Source: Streptomyces sp. AP-93 (lineage in GTDB: Bacteria > Actinomycetota > Actinomycetes > Streptomycetales > Streptomycetaceae). From it: 46,789 bases of DNA. The notes below the pieces were generated by a model. That model worked only from the letters and a program-made list of their open reading frames with translations, was not told the origin of the DNA and did no database searches. Both the position numbers and the translations under genes were made by a program. The stretch spans positions 1-46,789 of the forward strand of contig NZ_JALGBX010000042.1 of the NCBI RefSeq assembly GCF_022808175.1. The letters are read 5' to 3'. The first letter of the stretch is position 1; each line of letters opens with the position of its first letter. Shown here piece by piece: positions 8,029-16,662 of the stretch.

Positions 8029-9025
8029 GACCCCCATCCCTGCGGAGTCGGTTTCGGTGTCGGAGCCCGCCTCCGAGTCCGCCCGACCCGTCCTCGAACT
8101 GGACCGGCTCTCCGTCCGCTTCCGCATGCGCGGCGGCCGGTACGTCGCGGCCGTCACCGACGCCACCCTCGCCCTGGCCCCCGGCGAGTGCCTCGCCCTC
8201 GTCGGGGAGAGCGGCTGCGGCAAGTCCGTGCTCGCCTCCGCCCTGCTCGGGCTGCTCCCCGGCAACGCCGAGACCGCCGGCTCGGCCCGGCTCGCCGACG
8301 GGACCGACCTGCTCGCCCTCGACGAGCGCACCCTCGCCCGGAGCATCCGGGGCCGCCGCGTCGCGCTGGTCCCGCAGAGCCCGGCCGCGCACCTCACCCC
8401 GGTCCGCACCATCCGCTCCCACTTGGAGGAGACGGTCCGCGAACTGACCGGGGCCGGGAGACGGCCCAGGGCGGAGCTGCGGGAAGCGGCCGAAGCGGCG
8501 GCCGAGCGGGCGGCCTTCCCCGCCACCCACCTCGACCGCCATCCGCACGAGCTCTCCGGCGGGCTCGCCCAGCGCGCCGCCACCGCGCTCGCGCTGATCG
8601 GCGACGCGCCCCTGCTGCTCGCCGACGAGCCCACCACGGGCCTCGACCGGGACCTGGTCCACCGCACCGTCGACGAGCTGCGCGCCCACACCCGGGACGC
8701 CGGCCGGGCGCTGCTGATGATCACGCACGACCTCGCGGCGGCCCACCGCATAGCCGACACCGTGGCCGTCATGTACGCGGGCCGCATCGTGGAAACCGCC
8801 CCCGCCGAAGCCTTCTTCGGCGCTCCGGGCCCCCGTCACCCCTACGCGCGCGGACTCCTCGAGGCCCTGCCCGAGCGGGCCTTCACCCCCATCCCCGGAG
8901 CCCCGCCCGAGCTCGGCGCGCTCCCGCCCGGCTGCGCCTTCGCCGCCCGCTGTCCGCGCGCCGACTCCCGCTGCCGGGCCGAGCGGCCCCTGCTCACCGA
9001 AGGGGTGGCCTGCCACCATGCTTGA
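8024..9025 (+). CDS. nikD: nickel ABC transporter ATP-binding protein NikD
   Basis: A 333-residue ABC ATPase. Walker A is GESGCGKS, the Q-loop VPQSPAAHLTP, the signature ELSGGLAQRA, Walker B LLLADEPTTGLD and the H-loop MITHD. The C-terminal tail has the oligopeptide-transporter extension HPYARGLLEALPE...GCAFAARCPRA, with the usual cysteines. The GTG at 8024 follows AAGGAG by eight bases; longer frames upstream overlap nikC deeply and lack a ribosome site. It powers NikBC together with NikE. Confidence 0.88.
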   Translation: MKTPIPAESVSVSEPASESARPVLELDRLSVRFRMRGGRYVAAVTDATLALAPGECLALVGESGCGKSVLASALLGLLPGNAETAGSARLADGTDLLALDERTLARSIRGRRVALVPQSPAAHLTPVRTIRSHLEETVRELTGAGRRPRAELREAAEAAAERAAFPATHLDRHPHELSGGLAQRAATALALIGDAPLLLADEPTTGLDRDLVHRTVDELRAHTRDAGRALLMITHDLAAAHRIADTVAVMYAGRIVETAPAEAFFGAPGPRHPYARGLLEALPERAFTPIPGAPPELGALPPGCAFAARCPRADSRCRAERPLLTEGVACHHA

Positions 9026-9677
9026 GCTCACCGGCATCACCGCCGGCTACGACCGCCGGGCCCCCGTCGTGCGCGGCGCCCACCTGAGCCTCGCCCCCGG
9101 CGAATCCCTCGGACTGCTGGGCCCCAGCGGCTGCGGCAAGTCCACCCTGGCCAAGGTCGCCGCACTGCTGCACCGGCCCGACCGGGGGACCGTGGCCTTC
9201 GACGGCCGCGCGGTGACCGGCTTCCGGCACCGGGCGCCGCGCGCCCTGCGCACCTCGGTCGGCATGGTGTTCCAGCAGCCCCGGCTGGCGGCGGACCCCC
9301 GGCTCAGGCTGCGCGAGCTCGTCGCGGAACCGCTCCGGGCGACTGGCCGGCGTAGCGAAATCGACGCCACCGTGCCTGAGTTGGCGGACCGGGTCGGCCT
9401 GGGGGCGGACCTGCTCGACCGGCGACCCCACGAGGTCAGCGACGGTCAGCTGCAACGGGCCTGCGTGGCACGGGCCTTGGTGCTCCGGCCGCGCTGGCTG
9501 GTGTGCGACGAGATGACCGCCATGCTCGACGCGTCCACCACGGCCGCGCTGGTCGGCGTCGTCGAGGAGTACCGGGCGGAGTCCGGCGCGGGCCTGCTGG
9601 CGGTAGGGCACGACCCCGTGCTGCTCGGCCGCTGGTGCGGGCGAACGGTCCACTGGGACGAGATCGTCAAGGACTGA
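9018..9677 (+). CDS. nikE: nickel ABC transporter ATP-binding protein NikE
   Basis: A 219-residue ABC ATPase starting eight bases inside nikD. Walker A is GPSGCGKS, the Q-loop VFQQPRLAADP and Walker B WLVCDEMTAMLDAS. The signature is weakened to EVSDGQLQRACVARAL (SDGQ rather than SGGQ), and the H-loop reads AVGHD. The protein is shorter than typical NikE because the C-terminal oligopeptide-type extension is absent. It closes the transporter operon; a small GC hairpin follows the stop. Confidence 0.85.
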   Translation: MLELTGITAGYDRRAPVVRGAHLSLAPGESLGLLGPSGCGKSTLAKVAALLHRPDRGTVAFDGRAVTGFRHRAPRALRTSVGMVFQQPRLAADPRLRLRELVAEPLRATGRRSEIDATVPELADRVGLGADLLDRRPHEVSDGQLQRACVARALVLRPRWLVCDEMTAMLDASTTAALVGVVEEYRAESGAGLLAVGHDPVLLGRWCGRTVHWDEIVKD

Positions 9678-9777
9678 ACACCGGTCACGGACCGTCAACA
9701 CCCGTTTGGCGGACACGAGTTTCGCCCGAAGGGCCCTCCCGCTGCGCCACCATGGCGGCGCGTAAGGAGGTGTTCCG

Positions 9778-9972
9778 ATGGTGATCTCCCTCTCCGTCCT
9801 CGTCCTGCTCCTCGTCCTCGCATGGATCTTCATGCGCGGCGGCGGCCTCAAGCTGTCCCACGCGCTCGTCTGCGTCCTGCTCGGCTTCTACCTCGCGAGC
9901 AGCAGTCTCGCGCAGACCATCCACAACGGGGTCTCGGCCACGGCGAACGTGGTCAGCGGCTTCAAGCCGTAG
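9778..9972 (+). CDS. small membrane protein, unknown function
   Basis: A 64-residue protein with a hydrophobic N-terminal helix (SLSVLVLLLVLAWIFM), a short basic/glycine turn (RGGGLK) and a second helix (SHALVCVLLGFYLASSSLA). A polar tail ends in SGFKP. The start is supported by AAGGAGG seven bases before the ATG. The LKLSHALVCVLLGFYLASS block resembles small hypothetical membrane proteins seen in Streptomyces genomes, but I can assign no role. It stands alone, 100 bases after nikE and 136 bases before the next gene. Confidence 0.7.
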   Translation: MVISLSVLVLLLVLAWIFMRGGGLKLSHALVCVLLGFYLASSSLAQTIHNGVSATANVVSGFKP

Positions 9973-10108
9973 CTCTTGATCGACTGTTGCGCCTTCGTGA
10001 ATCATCCGGCTCTTCCATGGACTCCTCAGGCAGTGCGATCTAGCGTCTGGCCGCGGCGCGATGTCATACGCAATGTCAATAACACTGAGGAAAAGGGAGG
10101 AAGTCCGG

Positions 10109-11677
10109 ATGTTCCGAAGAGCGCTGAACTGCGCCGTGGCACCCGCTCTCGCCGCATGTGCGGTGTTGTACGGGGTCTCGCCGGCCACCGCCGACGAGAT
10201 ACCGCTGGCCCCCGGCCACCGCCTGGTCAGCCATTACGAGGGCGCCCCGGCCACGGCCGCGCCGCTGCCCGGTCAGGCCCCGCCGCAGCACCCCTTCCTC
10301 GCGCCCAACGGCCGCAGCGGCATGCACTCGGACGCGGCGGGCAGCGCCACCTCGCCCTGGTCCGGACCGCTCGGCAAGAACCCGGAGGTGACCAGCGAGA
10401 AGATCGCCGCCCTCGGCGGCGAATGCGCCACCGCCACCTTCGACTCGGGCGGCCGGCTGGTCACGGTCTGCGGCACCTTCGGCGGCTTCAAGGTCAAACT
10501 ACTGGAGCCCCGTACGCTCGCCACGCTCGCGGAGTACCAGCTCCCGCAGCGTTCCTCGACGGTCCAGGCGATCACCTCGCTCGACTTCTCGAAGATCTTC
10601 AAGGACACCTCGGGCGGCGCCTACTTCTACCTGGACAACCAGGACCGGGCGGTGCTGGCCGACTCCCGCCAGCACATCCTGAGGCTCTCGCACGTACAGG
10701 AGCCGGACGGATCCTGGCAGTTCAAGGTCGACGACGACTGGGACCTCACCGGGCAGGTCCCGCACGACTGCGTCGACTGGACCAACCTGTGGCCCACCGG
10801 CACCTGCGACCCGGTCACCTCGGTGATGCCCGACTGGAACGGCCGCATCTGGTGGGTCACCCGCCAGGGCCGCGTCGGCACCGTGGACCCGGCGACCTCG
10901 GTGATCCGCTCGATCCGGCTGGCGGGGGAGGAGATCCAGAACTCCTTCTCGGTCGGCGAGGACGGGGTCTCCATCGTCACCGACCACGCGCTCTACAGCT
11001 TCACCGCCTCCGCCGACGGCACCCCCGTCGCGCAGTGGCGCCAGACCTACGACCGGGGTACGGGAACCAAACCCGGCTCGGTCAACCAGGGTTCGGGCAC
11101 CACCCCGGACCTCTTCGGCAACGGCTACGTCGCGATCACCGACAACGCCGACGACCGGATGAACGTGCTGGTCTTCAAGCGGGGCCTGGACGTCCCCGAG
11201 GGCCAGCGCCTGGTGTGCAGGGTCCCGGTCTTCGGACCGGGCGCCTCGACCACCGACAACTCCCTGATCACCTGGGGCAACAGCATCGTCGTCGAGAACA
11301 ACTACGGCTACGAGAACGTCACCTCGCTGGTCCTCGGCAAGTCGGTCGTCGGCGGCGTCAGCCGCATCGACGTCCGCGCCGACGGCAGCGGCTGCGACAC
11401 GGTCTGGCAGAGCGCGATCCGCTCGCCCTCCGTCGTCCCCAAGCTCTCCACCGCGAACGGGCTGCTCTACTTCTACGAGAAGGAGCCGAACGTCTGGGGG
11501 ATCGACGCCTGGTACCTCACGGCCGTCGACTTCCGCACCGGTGAGCGCCGCTGGCGCCGGCTGACCGGCACCGGCCCGCTGTACGACAACAACTGGGCCC
11601 CGATCACGCTGGGTCCCGACGGGACGGCCTACGTGGGCGTCTTCAACGGCATCGTCGCGGTCCGCGACCGCGGCTGA
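10109..11677 (+). CDS. secreted beta-propeller-like protein, unknown function
   Basis: A 522-residue exported protein. Its signal peptide is MFRRALNCAVAPALAACAVL ending near SPATADE. The body has repeated strand-turn units such as GGRLVTVCGTFGGFKVKLLEPRTLATLAEYQLP, NGRIWWVTRQGRVGTVDPATSVI, SVGEDGVSIVTDHALYSFTAS and GTAYVGVFNGIVAVRDRG. These look like quinoprotein/WD-type propeller blades. No quinone-binding or catalytic signature is recognised. The ATG at 10109 follows GGGAGGAAG; an earlier ATG at 10061 has no ribosome site. A strong shared terminator lies after the stop. Confidence 0.7.
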   Translation: MFRRALNCAVAPALAACAVLYGVSPATADEIPLAPGHRLVSHYEGAPATAAPLPGQAPPQHPFLAPNGRSGMHSDAAGSATSPWSGPLGKNPEVTSEKIAALGGECATATFDSGGRLVTVCGTFGGFKVKLLEPRTLATLAEYQLPQRSSTVQAITSLDFSKIFKDTSGGAYFYLDNQDRAVLADSRQHILRLSHVQEPDGSWQFKVDDDWDLTGQVPHDCVDWTNLWPTGTCDPVTSVMPDWNGRIWWVTRQGRVGTVDPATSVIRSIRLAGEEIQNSFSVGEDGVSIVTDHALYSFTASADGTPVAQWRQTYDRGTGTKPGSVNQGSGTTPDLFGNGYVAITDNADDRMNVLVFKRGLDVPEGQRLVCRVPVFGPGASTTDNSLITWGNSIVVENNYGYENVTSLVLGKSVVGGVSRIDVRADGSGCDTVWQSAIRSPSVVPKLSTANGLLYFYEKEPNVWGIDAWYLTAVDFRTGERRWRRLTGTGPLYDNNWAPITLGPDGTAYVGVFNGIVAVRDRG

Positions 11678-11709
11678 GCCCCGGCGCCGAACCACCGCGC
11701 CGAGTCACG

Positions 11710-11740
11710 GCGGGGGCCCGTCCACCGGACGGGTCCCCGC
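11710..11740. terminator. bidirectional hairpin terminator between convergent genes
   Basis: GCGGGGGCCCGTCC (11710-11723), loop ACC, then GGACGGGTCCCCGC (11727-11740). That is 14 pairs with one G-T, between the propeller gene (+) and the phosphatase gene (-). No T-run follows, as is common in Streptomyces. Confidence 0.75.
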
Positions 11741-11751
11741 TGGGCCGCCTC

Positions 11752-12894
11752 TTAGGGCAGCCGGCCGACGCGCTCGATGGCCACCATCGCCGCGTCGTCG
11801 CCCAGGAGGCCGTCCGGGGTGTGGGCGAGCAGGTCCGCGCAGAGGTGGCGCAGGAGGGCTTCCGGGCCGTCGCCGGGCCAGTCCGCGGCCCGCTCCGGCA
11901 GGGGGTAGAAGGCCCCCGACGTGTCACGGGCCTCGATGACGCCGTCCGTGTACAGCAGGACCACGTCACCCGTCTCGAAGGAGAAGGACTGCGGGGTGAA
12001 GCCGGTGTCCACGAACTCGGACAGACCGAGCGGCGGCGCCGGATGGTCCACCTGGAGGGGGACGACACGGCCCGCGCGGAGCAGCAGCGGGGGCGGGTGC
12101 CCGCAGCTGACCAACCGCACCGACGGCTCCCCGTCGGGAATGTCGAGCACCGCCGCGGTGGTGAACCCCTCGTCCGGCCGTCCGGGGCCCGAGGGGTCAT
12201 CCGCGCCCCGGTCCGGGTCGGCGGCCACCGCGGCCTCCAGGTAGCCCACCAGACCCGGCAGGTCGGCCTCCAGGTGGGCGGCGGCCCGGAAGGCTCCGAG
12301 GACGACCGAGGCCTCTCCGACCGCCTCCAGCCCCTTGCCGCGGACATCGCCGATGATCAGCCGGGTGCCGTCGGCGGTCCGGGCGGCCGCGTACAGGTCG
12401 CCTCCGATCTGGGCCTCGGCCTCCGCCGACAGGTACACGGAGGCGATCCGCAGCGGGCCCATCCGGTCGCGCAGCGGTCGTAGGACCACCTGCTGCGCCG
12501 CGACCGCCACGGAACGCAGCCGGGTGAGCTGCCGCTCGTGCACTTCGCGCAAGTGTGCGAAGAAGGTGACGAAGGCCGAGATCAGGATGAGGGCGATGAT
12601 CTGGAAGGTGTGGTTGAGGTCTGTCAGGGAGGTCCGCACGATGGCCACGCCCACCTGCGCGAGGACCGCCACGGCGCCCACGAACCCGGTCGTGCGCGGC
12701 CCGGCGAAGGAAGCGGTGAGGGCGGGCGCGGCCACCAGGAAGGGGCCCAGGTGGACCTCCGGCGGGGCCAGGATGTCCACCACCGTGACGATGGCGATCA
12801 GCAGGAACGGGACCACGAGCAGCACCGCGCGCGATTCCCGGAACCGGCTGGTGCGTGGGTGCGGCGCTGAGGGGGCCATGCCTCCTGCATACAC
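11752..12894 (-). CDS. membrane-anchored PP2C/SpoIIE-type protein phosphatase
   Basis: A 380-residue protein. The N-terminal third carries four or five hydrophobic segments (VLLVVPFLLIAIVTVVDIL, VGAVAVLAQVGVAIV, FQIIALILISAFVTFFA). A short linker then leads to a PP2C-type SpoIIE domain. Metal-binding motifs are visible: AQIGGDLYAAARTADGTRLIIGDVRGKGLEA, VRLVSCGHPPPLLL, DVVLLYTDGVIEARD and LGDDAAMVAIE. Such proteins dephosphorylate anti-sigma-factor antagonists in Streptomyces. The start is uncertain: an ATG at 12879 has AGGAGG almost touching it, while 12894 has none. Confidence 0.85.
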   Translation of the reverse strand: MYAGGMAPSAPHPRTSRFRESRAVLLVVPFLLIAIVTVVDILAPPEVHLGPFLVAAPALTASFAGPRTTGFVGAVAVLAQVGVAIVRTSLTDLNHTFQIIALILISAFVTFFAHLREVHERQLTRLRSVAVAAQQVVLRPLRDRMGPLRIASVYLSAEAEAQIGGDLYAAARTADGTRLIIGDVRGKGLEAVGEASVVLGAFRAAAHLEADLPGLVGYLEAAVAADPDRGADDPSGPGRPDEGFTTAAVLDIPDGEPSVRLVSCGHPPPLLLRAGRVVPLQVDHPAPPLGLSEFVDTGFTPQSFSFETGDVVLLYTDGVIEARDTSGAFYPLPERAADWPGDGPEALLRHLCADLLAHTPDGLLGDDAAMVAIERVGRLP

Positions 12895-12903
12895 CGCGCA
12901 CGG

Positions 12904-12950
12904 CCGGGCGGCACCCGCTCCGGCCGTGGGCCGGGGCGGGTGCCGCCCGG
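12904..12950 (-). terminator. strong hairpin terminator after the M4-M28 peptidase gene
   Basis: A 15-bp perfect stem, CCGGGCGGCACCCGC (12904-12918) with GCGGGTGCCGCCCGG (12936-12950), and a 17-base loop. It lies 25 bases beyond the peptidase stop on the minus strand and before the phosphatase gene. Confidence 0.8.
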
Positions 12951-12974
12951 GTGGTGCTCAGGGTGCCGGGGGCG

Positions 12975-15900
12975 TCAGCTCACCTGGAGGGTGACGTCGT
13001 CCACGACGAAGGAGGTCTGCAGGGAAGCGTCCTCCACGCCCTGGAACTTCAGGGTGACGCTCTGGCCGGCGAACCGGGAGACGTCGTACGTCTTGAGCTG
13101 GTAGCCGGAGGCCGCGTTCACGTTGGACAGGGTCGCCAGCGTCTGGCCGCCCACCGAGACCGTGAAGGTGTCGTAGACCGTGTTCTCGGTCTCGGCGGTG
13201 TCGATGTGCAGGTAGAAACCGAGCTGGTACGAGGAGCAGCCGGTCGGGATGGTCACGGACTGCGAGGCGTTGTCCGTGCGGGTCGTGCCGTAGCCGTTGA
13301 GCCAGGCCTTGTAGGTGCCGCCGTGCGGGGTCTGCCCCGCCTGGTTGGTGATGACGTTCGTGGTGGTGGTCCACGGGGTGGTGCCGCTCTCGAACCCGCC
13401 GTTGGCGACGAGCTGGCGCGGGGTGCAGGAGGGGCCGGTACCCGTGACGGTCAGGGTGTAGGTGGTGGTGTGGCTGACCGAGCCCGTGCCGGTGACGGTC
13501 AGGGTGTACGTGCCGGGCACGGTGCTCGCGCCGACCTGGACGGAGAGCGTCGAGGAGCTGCCCGACTGCACCGACGTGGGGCTCAGCGAGGCGGTGGTAC
13601 CGGCCGGGGCTCCGGTCACCGACAGGGCGACCGTCTGGGCGGCGCCGCTGGTGGTGGCGGTGTTGATGGTGGAGGTGGCGGTGCCACCCTGGGCGGCGCT
13701 GCCGGTGGCCGGGGAGGCGCTGATCGAGAAGTCCGGGCCGGGGGTGGTGCCGCCGACGGCCTGGTTCCAGACGGTGTAGGCCACGCCGTCGGCGCTGCGG
13801 TCCAGGACCGTGGCGCTGATGTTGTTCGTGGTGTCGCAGGAGGCGTGGTAGCAGGGGTCGTACGCCGCGTTCGCGGTGCCGCCCCACTTCGCCGCCTGCG
13901 CCGAGGTCTTGCGGGCGCTCGCGCCGGCCGCGTAGCCGGAGGTGGGGATGCCGCCCTGCTGGAAGGAGTAGTCGTCACTGCGGCCCTGGCCCTCGGTGTT
14001 CTCCTCGGGAGCGAGGTTCAGGGAGGTCCAGTAGGCCTTGAGCGGGGCGGCCGCGGTGGAGTTGACGTTGTTGATGAAGTAGCCGCCGTTGGTCGAGCCG
14101 ACCATGTCGAAGTTGTAGTAGGCCTTGATGGCCGACTTCTGGGTGCTGGTGAGCTGGTTGACGTAGAACTTCGAGCCGTTGAGGCCCTGCTCCTCGTCGG
14201 TCCACCAGGCGAAGCGCACGTGCTTGGTCATGGTGGGGTTCTTCTGGGCGAGGACGAGCGCGTTCTCCAGCAGGGTCGCGGAGCCCGAGGCGTTGTCGTT
14301 GATGCCCGGACCCGCCGAGACGCTGTCGAGGTGCGCGCCGAACATGATCGTCTGGTCGGCGGGGCCGCCGGGCCAGTCGGCGATCAGGTTGTTCGACGGG
14401 TAGGTGCACGAGCTGCAGTTCTGCTCGGTCACCGTGTAGCCGGCGGCCTGCAGCTTGCCCTTGATGTACGCCACCGACGCCGTGTAACCGGCGCTGCCCG
14501 CACGGCGGTTGCCGCCGTTCTGGGAGGCGATCGTGCTGAACTGGGTCAGGTGCGCCTGGACGGCGGCCACGTCGATGTTCGGCGCGCCGGGGTTGGGGGT
14601 GGTGCCGCCGACGGTGAGCGCGTAGTCGACGGTGTGCGAGAGGCTGGTGCCCTGGCCCTTGACCACGACGGTCGAGGATCCGGGGGCGGCGCTGGAGGAG
14701 GCGGTCAGCGTCAGCGTCGAGGACTGGCCGGACTGCACGGTGGCCGGGCTGAACGAAGCGGTGACCCCGGCCGGCAGGCCGGACGCGGTGAGGGTCACCT
14801 GCTGGGCCGTGCCCGTGGAGATGGCGGTGGCGACCGTGGTGGTGGCTGAGGCGCCCTGCTGGACGGTGCCCGAGGACGGGTTCAGCGCCAGGGTGAAGTC
14901 ACTGTTCTGGCCGCTCGGGGTGCAGGTCGGGTCCGCCGGCTGCGCGGGCACGCTGATCGCGTCCCAGGCGGCCTTGGTCCTGGTGAACAGCCCACAGGTG
15001 GTGTCCAGCGACTTGGCGGAGCTGAGCGTCGCCGTCCGGTACTTCTTGTAGGACATGCTGGAGGTCTTCAGCAGCATGCCGCCGTAGAAGATCTTGCCGG
15101 CGTTCTGGATGCCCACGCCGGTCAGCGTGGACTGGTTGCAGGTGCTGCTGTTCGGCTTGCCGCCGCCCGGGCTGGTGCCCTCGGCGAGCAGGTAGAACCA
15201 GTGGTTCAGCGGGCCGGCCGCCGCGTGCACCTCGGTGCCGGGTATGGAGGAGCTGTAGCAGGCCGGGTCGTTGTTGACGGCCGCCGGGTTGTACATGTTC
15301 CGGATCGGCCCGCTGCCCACGAGGTTGATCGTCTCGCCGACGAGGTAGTCCGGAGTGTCGTACGGGGAAGGCTGGTTGATGAACGCCTCGGTCAGCGCGC
15401 CGAAGATGTCACCGGTGGCCTCGCCGAGCCCGGACTCCTGGCCGCTGGTGCCGCCGGGGGTGTTGGAGTCGATGGCGTGCCCGTACTCGTGGGCCACCAC
15501 GTCCACGCTGGCGATCCACTCGTTCGCGTTGTTGTGGCCGATGGTGACGGTGCTGCCGTCCCAGTACGCGTTCACGTCGTTCAGGCCGACCTTGGCCGGG
15601 AAGCTGCGGCCGCTGCCGTTGACGCCGTTGCGGCCGAGCCACTGGCTCAGCATGTCCCACTGCTTCTGCGCCGCGAACATCAGGTCCACGCAACCGGTCT
15701 CCTTGGAGGTCGGGTTGCCGGTGCCCCAGGAGTCGGAGGACTTCGAGAAGACCGTGCCGGAGCTGTAGTCGGCGCAGCTCAGGCCGGTCCGGTTCGGGTC
15801 GCGCAGGGAGTACGTGCCACCGGAGGCCGTGGTGTCGATGGTCAGCGGGTTCGGGCCGTTCCACTTGCTGTTGCCGCTGCCCGCCACCACCTCGTCGAAG

Positions 15901-16478
15901 CTGTCGACGAACTTTCCGGTGCGGGCGTCCACGAACACGTGGAGCTTGCTGGGCGCCTTGGCGGTACGGCCGGTCAGGACGGTCTCCCAGGCCAGCACCG
16001 GCTTGTCGTCCTTGATCTTGACGACGAGCCGGCTGCTCTCCACCTTGTCGGTCTTGACCTGCCGGCCGCGCGAGACGGCCTCGGCGGCCTTGGCCGAGAA
16101 CGACGCGGTGGTCGACACGTCGATCACGGTCGCGGAGGCCGACTGGAGGGCCCGTACCCGTCCCTGGCCGTCGGCGAGGACGACCGCGTCGCCGCCGACG
16201 ACCGGCAGGCCGCGGTAGCTGCGCTCGTACGCGACGGAGTAGAGGTCCTTCACCCAGGGGGTGACCAGACGGCGGTCGTACTGCTGCTGGGGGGAGTTGA
16301 CCAGGCTGTCGAGCCCGCTGCGCACGGCCGCGTCGGCCGCGGCGACCGCCCGTTCGGCAGCGGTGGGCGGGAGGGGATCCGCGTTCTGCGAGGCGGTGGC
16401 GGTGGTGGCCAGCGTGCCGGCGAGGCCCGTGGTCAGCACCATGGCCGTGAGGGCGGCCATCCATCTGGTGGGCTGCAA
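12975..16478 (-). CDS. secreted double metallopeptidase: M4 (thermolysin-like) fused to M28 aminopeptidase
   Basis: About 1167 residues. The order is signal peptide (MAALTAMVLTTGLAGTLATTATA), FTP-like propeptide, M4 domain, Ig-like linker (DFTLALNPSSGTVQQG), M28 domain, a second similar linker (DFSISASPATGSAAQG), and a C-terminal jelly-roll module (LVANGGFESGTTPW). M4 zinc and catalytic residues are present: HEYGH near residue 329, GEATGD, and VHAAAGPLNHWFYLL. All five M28 ligands are visible: GAHLDS (about 713), NDNASG, DEEQG (about 760), NFDMVG and CYHASCD. The TTG at 16478 is chosen because GGAG lies seven bases before it; the frame extends further upstream through a simple repeat. An endopeptidase and an aminopeptidase on one chain would digest proteins to amino acids. 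A LysR gene is divergent. Confidence 0.85.
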   Translation of the reverse strand: MQPTRWMAALTAMVLTTGLAGTLATTATASQNADPLPPTAAERAVAAADAAVRSGLDSLVNSPQQQYDRRLVTPWVKDLYSVAYERSYRGLPVVGGDAVVLADGQGRVRALQSASATVIDVSTTASFSAKAAEAVSRGRQVKTDKVESSRLVVKIKDDKPVLAWETVLTGRTAKAPSKLHVFVDARTGKFVDSFDEVVAGSGNSKWNGPNPLTIDTTASGGTYSLRDPNRTGLSCADYSSGTVFSKSSDSWGTGNPTSKETGCVDLMFAAQKQWDMLSQWLGRNGVNGSGRSFPAKVGLNDVNAYWDGSTVTIGHNNANEWIASVDVVAHEYGHAIDSNTPGGTSGQESGLGEATGDIFGALTEAFINQPSPYDTPDYLVGETINLVGSGPIRNMYNPAAVNNDPACYSSSIPGTEVHAAAGPLNHWFYLLAEGTSPGGGKPNSSTCNQSTLTGVGIQNAGKIFYGGMLLKTSSMSYKKYRTATLSSAKSLDTTCGLFTRTKAAWDAISVPAQPADPTCTPSGQNSDFTLALNPSSGTVQQGASATTTVATAISTGTAQQVTLTASGLPAGVTASFSPATVQSGQSSTLTLTASSSAAPGSSTVVVKGQGTSLSHTVDYALTVGGTTPNPGAPNIDVAAVQAHLTQFSTIASQNGGNRRAGSAGYTASVAYIKGKLQAAGYTVTEQNCSSCTYPSNNLIADWPGGPADQTIMFGAHLDSVSAGPGINDNASGSATLLENALVLAQKNPTMTKHVRFAWWTDEEQGLNGSKFYVNQLTSTQKSAIKAYYNFDMVGSTNGGYFINNVNSTAAAPLKAYWTSLNLAPEENTEGQGRSDDYSFQQGGIPTSGYAAGASARKTSAQAAKWGGTANAAYDPCYHASCDTTNNISATVLDRSADGVAYTVWNQAVGGTTPGPDFSISASPATGSAAQGGTATSTINTATTSGAAQTVALSVTGAPAGTTASLSPTSVQSGSSSTLSVQVGASTVPGTYTLTVTGTGSVSHTTTYTLTVTGTGPSCTPRQLVANGGFESGTTPWTTTTNVITNQAGQTPHGGTYKAWLNGYGTTRTDNASQSVTIPTGCSSYQLGFYLHIDTAETENTVYDTFTVSVGGQTLATLSNVNAASGYQLKTYDVSRFAGQSVTLKFQGVEDASLQTSFVVDDVTLQVS

Positions 16479-16510
16479 GAGTCCACTCCGATCGTGTGGG
16501 GGGATGGGAC

Positions 16511-16550
16511 GGGGAGGGCGGGGAAAGGCGGGGAAAGGCGGGGAAAGGCG
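16511..16550. repeat. 10-bp tandem repeat upstream of the peptidase gene
   Basis: Three exact copies of GGGAAAGGCG (16521-16550) follow a related unit GGGGAGGGCG (16511-16520). It sits between the peptidase start and the LysR start, within the probable promoter or leader of the peptidase. Confidence 0.85.
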
Positions 16551-16611
16551 GTCCGGCTGTTCGCGGCCGAGTATGGGCGTGTCCATGACCAGATCGGGAC
16601 ATCCCTGCGGG

Positions 16612-16629
16612 CATAAGACCGGCGTTATG
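16612..16629. promoter_or_regulatory. candidate LysR-type operator CATAA-N8-TTATG
   Basis: An AT-containing inverted repeat in an otherwise GC-rich divergent intergenic region, 34-51 bases before the LysR start. LysR regulators usually bind such interrupted dyads between themselves and a divergent target. The strict T-N11-A form is not met, so binding is inference. Confidence 0.4.
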
Positions 16630-16662
16630 GCGGCGGCGGATGACGCTGCGTAAGCTGCCGGG

